From: Pseudomonadota bacterium | Lineage (GTDB): Bacteria > Pseudomonadota > Alphaproteobacteria > Caulobacterales > Caulobacteraceae | Reading direction: 5' to 3' | NCBI GenBank assembly: GCA_023416055.1 | Contig: JAEZIH010000187.1 | Coordinates: 1-8,248, forward strand | Length of the DNA stretch: 8,248 nt | In this document: positions 6,741-8,248 of the stretch, piece by piece | How positions within the stretch are numbered: position 1 is the stretch's first letter | How the letters are laid out: each line of letters opens with the position of its first letter | Made by a program: the position numbers and the translations under genes | The notes under the pieces: generated by a model | The model's database searches: none | What the model saw: only the letters and a program-made list of their open reading frames with translations | What the model was told of the DNA's origin: nothing

Positions 6741-7598
6741 ATGACCGAATTCCGCTCCATCGCCTACGCCGTCGAGGGCCGCGTCGCGACCCTCACCCTG
6801 AACCGGCCCGACCGCTTCAACGCCATCGACGCGCACATGCCCGGCGAGATCGCCCGGGCCGTCGAGCTGGCCGACGCGGACCCGGACATCCACGTCATCC
6901 TGGTCCGCGGCGCCGGCCAAGGCTTCTGCGGCGGCTACGACCTGGTCGACTACGCCGAGGCCAGGGGCGTGGTGACCGGCAGCCAGGACATGCCCTGGGA
7001 CCCGACGCTCGACTTCGCCATGATGTGGCGCAACACCCAGAACTTCATGAGCCTGTGGCGGGCGCGCAAGCCGACCATCGCGTGCGTGCACGGGGCGGCG
7101 GTGGCGGGCGGCTCGGACATCGCCCTGTGCTGCGATTTCCTGATCATGACCGAGGACGCGAAGATCGGCTATCCGCCGGCCCGCGTCTGGGGCGTGCCGA
7201 CCCCGTCGATGTGGGTCTACCGGCTGGGCCCGCAGGCGGCCAAGCGGATGATGATGACCGGCGACGTGATCACCGGACAGGAGGCCGAGGCCATGGGCCT
7301 GGCCCTCGCGGCGCCGCCGGCTGACCGGTTCGAGGCCGAGATCGCCCGCCTGGTCGGGCGCCTCCAGGGGGTGCCGCGCAACCAGCTGATGATGACCAAG
7401 ATGGTGGTCAACCAGGCCTACGAGAACATGGGCCTGAACTCGACCCAGATGATGGCCACCTTCTTCGACGGGGTGGCGCGGCACACGCCCGAAGGCGTCT
7501 GGTTCCGCGAGCGCGCCCAGGAGGTCGGCTTCAAGCAGGCCGTGGCCGAGCGCGACAGCGGCGAGCCGATCGCCACCCAGGTCTCGAAGCGGGGCTGA
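6741..7598 (+). CDS. Crotonase-fold protein, enoyl-CoA hydratase/isomerase family, atypical active site
   Basis: A 285-residue crotonase. First oxyanion-hole region HVILVRGAGQGFCGGYDL (51-68); second KPTIACVHGAAVAGGSDIAL (110-129), the AGG backbone that stabilises the CoA-thioester enolate. At the two catalytic glutamates of rat-liver-type enoyl-CoA hydratase it has Asp126 (GGSD) and a non-acidic residue in GYPPARVWGVP (143-153). Simple hydration of trans-2-enoyl-CoA is therefore doubtful, and isomerase, hydrolase, lyase or dehalogenase chemistry is possible. An insert around 72-108 (VTGSQDMPWDPTLDFAMMW) between the oxyanion segments probably shapes the acyl pocket. The GYPPxRVWGVP signature marks a distinct subgroup also found in actinobacteria (from memory). 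One base after the CoA-transferase stop; AAGG at 6731-6734 is its ribosome site. It shares little with the next crotonase beyond the fold, so the two are not a recent duplication. Confidence 0.9.
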   Translation: MTEFRSIAYAVEGRVATLTLNRPDRFNAIDAHMPGEIARAVELADADPDIHVILVRGAGQGFCGGYDLVDYAEARGVVTGSQDMPWDPTLDFAMMWRNTQNFMSLWRARKPTIACVHGAAVAGGSDIALCCDFLIMTEDAKIGYPPARVWGVPTPSMWVYRLGPQAAKRMMMTGDVITGQEAEAMGLALAAPPADRFEAEIARLVGRLQGVPRNQLMMTKMVVNQAYENMGLNSTQMMATFFDGVARHTPEGVWFRERAQEVGFKQAVAERDSGEPIATQVSKRG

Positions 7599-7600
7599 CC

Positions 7601-8248
7601 ATGACCGATGCGGTGATCGTCGAGCGCGACGGGCCGGTGACCATCGTCACCCTCGACCGGCCCGAGCGGCGCAACGCCGTCGACGCGCCTACCGGCGTCG
7701 CCCTGCGCCAGGCGTTCGAGGCGTTCGAGCGCGACGAAGAGGCGCGCGTCGCGGTGCTGACCGGGGCGGGCGGCGTCTTCTGCGCGGGCGCAGACCTCAA
7801 GGCGGTCGCCGCCGGCGCCGGCGAATACGACCCCGAGGGACCCGGCTGGATGGGCCCGACGCGAATGCGCACGTCCAAGCCGGTCATCGCCGCCGTCGAG
7901 GGCCATGCGGTCGCCGGTGGGCTGGAGCTGGCCCTGTGGGCCGACCTGCGGGTCGCTTCCGAGACGGCGGTGTTCGGCGTCTTCTGCCGCCGCTGGGGCG
8001 TGCCGCTGGTGGACGGCGGGACCATCCGGCTGCCGCGCCTGATCGGCCAAAGCCGGGCCATGGACATGATCCTGACGGGCCGGCCCGTGACAGCGAAGGA
8101 GGCCCTCGACATCGGCCTGGCCAACCGGCTGGCTCCCGCCGGCGGCGCGCGCGCGGCGGCCGTCGCGCTGGGCCAGGAGATCGCGCGCTTCCCGCAGGAC
8201 TGTCTGGTCATCGACCGGCGCAGCGCCCTCGACCAGTGGGGCCTGGAC
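7601..8248 (+). CDS. Second crotonase/enoyl-CoA hydratase family protein (cut by right edge)
   Basis: The frame starts with ATG 7601, two bases after the previous stop, and is open to the right edge (216 codons visible; about 40 probably missing). Motifs: LDRPERRNAVD (18-28), first oxyanion segment VAVLTGAGGVFCAGADLKAV (50-69), second KPVIAAVEGHAVAGGLELAL (93-112). Glu109 sits at the position of the first catalytic glutamate of enoyl-CoA hydratase. The second position falls in FGVFCRRWGVPLVDGGTIRLPRLIG (125-149) and is not acidic. This FCRRWGVPLxDGGTxRLPRLIG sequence is a recognisable subgroup usually annotated only as crotonase/enoyl-CoA hydratase family protein. The insert between the oxyanion segments is short, unlike its neighbour, so a different substrate or step is likely. 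Same operon as the CoA-transferase. Confidence 0.88.
   Translation, partial: MTDAVIVERDGPVTIVTLDRPERRNAVDAPTGVALRQAFEAFERDEEARVAVLTGAGGVFCAGADLKAVAAGAGEYDPEGPGWMGPTRMRTSKPVIAAVEGHAVAGGLELALWADLRVASETAVFGVFCRRWGVPLVDGGTIRLPRLIGQSRAMDMILTGRPVTAKEALDIGLANRLAPAGGARAAAVALGQEIARFPQDCLVIDRRSALDQWGLD

Noticed and set aside
6552..7484. Long open frame (310 aa) on the minus strand across the first crotonase
   Set aside because: Same reason: His/Gly/Arg-rich shadow without motif or ribosome site, opposite a clear crotonase.

Overview
The window is GC-rich, densely packed chromosomal DNA. It fits an alphaproteobacterium, most likely Caulobacterales (Brevundimonas, Caulobacter or Phenylobacterium type). 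This rests on base composition and on the look of the proteins (arginine-sensitive-type ArgB, succinylase-type DapD, short alphaproteobacterial beta-barrel protein). No 16S or other decisive marker is present. I see no insertion sequence, integrase, CRISPR array or phage gene.

Left part (1 to about 3231). A minus-strand gene, cut by the left edge, encodes the N-terminus of an outer-membrane beta-barrel protein. Behind it, also on the minus strand, is a small gene for a protein with one pair of DnaJ-like CxxCxGxG zinc-binding motifs. Divergent from this, a plus-strand three-gene operon runs argB (arginine synthesis), a HAD-family hydrolase of the pyrimidine 5'-nucleotidase type, and dapD (lysine and meso-diaminopimelate synthesis). 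Both joints are four-base start/stop overlaps, and the HAD gene uses a TTG start, so translational coupling is likely. dapD ends tail to tail against the next gene, with a perfect 20-bp palindrome centred on the point where the two stop codons meet.

Middle (3232 to 4711). A minus-strand gene encodes a probable periplasmic lipoprotein of the PQQ-dependent soluble aldose sugar dehydrogenase family. Divergent from it is a complete tRNA gene with a CAT anticodon (best read as elongator Met) with its own well-spaced sigma-70-like promoter.

Right part (4756 to 8248). A PaaX-family transcriptional regulator on the minus strand is divergent, across about 50 bp, from a plus-strand operon of a class III (CaiB/BaiF) CoA-transferase and two different crotonase-fold proteins, the second cut by the right edge. 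The genes are spaced by 1 and 2 bases. Together they look like a catabolic cluster: the transferase would load a carboxylate onto CoA, the crotonases would process the acyl-CoA, and the PaaX-like protein would sense an acyl-CoA and control the operon. Neither crotonase keeps both glutamates of classical enoyl-CoA hydratase and none of the genes is a recognisable phenylacetate-pathway enzyme, so the substrate is unknown. This is the least described part of the window.
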